From: IMCC26077 sp044344975
GTDB lineage: Bacteria > Actinomycetota > Actinomycetes > Nanopelagicales > Nanopelagicaceae
Length of the DNA stretch: 33,631 bases
Assembly: GCA_044344975.1 (NCBI GenBank)
Contig: JBIJBY010000003.1
Coordinates: forward strand, 1-33,631
Reading direction: 5' to 3'
In this document: positions 32,476 to 33,631 of the stretch, piece by piece
Numbering within the stretch: position 1 is the stretch's first letter
How the letters are laid out: each line of letters opens with the position of its first letter
Notes under the pieces: model-generated
Database searches by the model: none
What the model was told of the DNA's origin: nothing
Seen by the model: the letters and a program-made list of their open reading frames with translations, nothing else
Position numbers and translations under genes: made by a program

Positions 32476-32481
32476 TAGACT
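32476..32481 (+). promoter_or_regulatory. -10 box before the dioxygenase gene
   Basis: TAGACT is followed by 3 bases to ATG 32485, 6 bases to GTG 32488 and 9 bases to ATG 32491, all in one frame. By the TANNNT-N6-start rule of this window, the GTG would be the leaderless start. No ribosome-binding site is visible for any of the three. Confidence 0.45.
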
Positions 32482-32484
32482 TAC

Positions 32485-33372
32485 ATGGTGATGGAATCAA
32501 TCTGGACGCCGGAAATACCAGGCAAAGCTTTTGAGGAGTTCCTCGCTAAGAATCTTGGTGTTGCTAAAGCACAGAAGTATTGGGAGCCTGGAGATAGCGC
32601 TCTGCCGGCGCTCTATCTAAGCCATGGCGCTCCCCCAGTCTTCGATGACCGCGAGTGGATGGATGATTTCTTCCGTTGGGCACAATCCTTTCCAAAACCG
32701 CGCGCCATCCTGATTGTGAGCGCGCATTGGGAGTCGGCCCCACTTGCCCTCTCAACTCCCCATGGCAACGCCGGCTTGGTCTATGACTTCGGTGGATTCG
32801 CTGATATCTACTACACGATGCGTTATGACACTCCCGATGCTTTTGATCTAGCAGCAAAAATTACTTCTCTGATGCCAGAGAGCGAACCGGTACATCAAAG
32901 TAATTCCCGAGGGCTCGATCATGGCGCGTGGGTGCCACTTAAAGTTATGTATCCACTTGGTGATGTTCCAGTTATTCAAATGAGTATGCCAACGCATGAC
33001 CCAGAGAAACTCCTTGCTTTAGGAGAGAGACTTAAACCTCTCCGCGAAGAGGGAGTACTGATTATTGGTTCTGGTTTTATGGTTCATGGGTTACGCCATG
33101 CCACACACGAAATGCTTTTCTTTAACAAGATTCCCGCTTGGTCGCAGGAGTTTGATGCTTGGGCTGATGAAGCGCTTCGCTCAGGAAATATTGATGAATT
33201 AGCTAAATACAAGAGCGTAGCGCCTGGCATGCCCTATGCCCATCCAACAGTTGAGCACTTCACACCGCTCTTCGTTGCTCTTGGCGCAGCATCCACTCCC
33301 GATGCGCCATTTAAGACAGCAATCAGTGGCTATCGTTTTGGTTTCTCACGACGTTCAATAGAAGTGGCTTAA
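32485..33372 (+). CDS. LigB/DODA-type extradiol dioxygenase family protein
   Basis: Class III extradiol ring-cleavage dioxygenase family (4,5-DOPA dioxygenase or YgiD-like), 295 aa from the first ATG. Metal-ligand candidates are H47 (YLSHGAPP), H81 (VSAHWES), H146 (LDHGAWVPL) and a later His in SGFMVHGLRH. FGGFADIYYTMRY and the GVLIIGSGFMVHGL strand fit the family. The substrate may be a catechol-type compound, but none of the neighbours suggests a pathway. The exact start (32485, 32488 or 32491) is uncertain. It ends in a TAAACGTTTA palindrome shared with the convergent gene. Confidence 0.9.
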   Translation: MVMESIWTPEIPGKAFEEFLAKNLGVAKAQKYWEPGDSALPALYLSHGAPPVFDDREWMDDFFRWAQSFPKPRAILIVSAHWESAPLALSTPHGNAGLVYDFGGFADIYYTMRYDTPDAFDLAAKITSLMPESEPVHQSNSRGLDHGAWVPLKVMYPLGDVPVIQMSMPTHDPEKLLALGERLKPLREEGVLIIGSGFMVHGLRHATHEMLFFNKIPAWSQEFDAWADEALRSGNIDELAKYKSVAPGMPYAHPTVEHFTPLFVALGAASTPDAPFKTAISGYRFGFSRRSIEVA

Positions 33373-33379
33373 ACGTTTA

Positions 33380-33631
33380 CTAGCAGAGCGGAACAACATC
33401 CTCAATTGCGCGTTGTTTCTCGCCGGAGAATCTTTGGGTTAGAGAGACAAAGAGTGGTGGAACTTCGCGATTAGAGTTTGGCAAGCGACAGACTGAGCGT
33501 TGCAGAATGCTCTCGCCCTTAACTCGTAAAACAATCCGTGGCTCCTCCAAAAGGATGCTCACCCAATCATCGCCATTACCATCGAGGTAGTAACCAACTA
33601 GCGTTGATGCTTGATCGCCCTTCTCTACACC
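33380..33631 (-). CDS. C-terminal end of an unidentified protein (truncated by window edge)
   Basis: An 84-codon frame open to the right edge, ending in TAG at 33380, so the start lies outside. The visible part has VGYYLDGNGDDWVSILLEEP and SVCRLPNSNREVPPLFVSL, a mixed beta-type composition with no membrane segment, and a C-terminal Cys. I do not recognise the family. A GTG inside the frame (33562) is not a convincing start, because the residues before it continue the same kind of sequence. Confidence 0.6.
   Translation of the reverse strand, partial: GVEKGDQASTLVGYYLDGNGDDWVSILLEEPRIVLRVKGESILQRSVCRLPNSNREVPPLFVSLTQRFSGEKQRAIEDVVPLC

Noticed and set aside
33370..33379. Palindrome TAAACGTTTA between two convergent stop codons.
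   Set aside because: Ten bases, AT-rich and made partly of a stop codon; too short for a terminator and with no second copy seen, so chance is adequate.
1..33631. Search for tRNA, rRNA, CRISPR arrays, insertion sequences or prophage genes.
   Set aside because: No cloverleaf-like stretches, spaced direct repeats, transposase or integrase motifs were seen. No gap without a gene exceeds 300 bases, and the longest (27797-28065) is explained by the leader ORF region.

Overview
The window looks like a contiguous piece of a small, streamlined actinobacterial chromosome. The evidence is a GlnR-type orphan regulator divergent from a thioredoxin gene, an XPB-type helicase next to its helicase-associated partner, a phosphoglycerate-mutase-like/ResA/CcdA/ResB/CcsB block, actinobacterial-style TANNNT boxes and frequent leaderless genes. 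G+C is moderate by eye, genes are packed with ATGA/TAATG overlaps, and there are no mobile elements, RNA genes or CRISPR arrays. A freshwater Nanopelagicales-like lineage is my best guess, but that is inference.

Layout. (1) 1-7984, minus strand: the first eight genes of the NADH:quinone oxidoreductase operon, nuoA to nuoH, with nuoH cut by the window edge. (2) 8118-16439: the menaquinone block. It holds menG (minus), bioY-menF (plus), menD-menC-menB (minus), menE-menA (plus) and a small PLDc_N-type membrane protein. menH and a DHNA-CoA thioesterase are not here. (3) 16447-20741, minus: cytochrome c maturation system II, in transcription order phosphatase/mutase, ResA-like, CcdA, ResB, CcsB. 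(4) 20786-25732, plus: helicase-associated protein, M20 peptidase, XPB helicase. (5) 25737-27283, minus: Fur-family regulator, YgfZ, glutaredoxin-like protein. (6) 27341-28479, minus: membrane-anchored thioredoxin, a short leaderless leader ORF, DUF4395 membrane protein. (7) 28497-32426, plus: glnR, then two related secreted proteins of unknown function separated by a strong terminator. (8) 32485-33372, plus: LigB/DODA-type dioxygenase. Last comes the 3' end of an unknown gene entering from the right.

Regions 1-3 together form a respiratory module: Complex I delivers electrons to menaquinone made by the men genes, and the Ccs system matures the cytochromes c that work downstream. The sulfur/redox genes (thioredoxin, DUF4395) stand back to back with the nitrogen regulator glnR.

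The most interesting find is a probable cysteine-responsive leader-peptide attenuator upstream of the DUF4395 gene. A 27-codon leaderless uORF has its single Cys codon and stop codon in a stretch able to pair over 10 nt with the downstream Shine-Dalgarno sequence. Also notable are a symmetric bidirectional -10 element giving two leaderless transcripts (menB/menE), a recurring TANNNT-N6-start signature across the window, and a secreted protein family with three shared modules.
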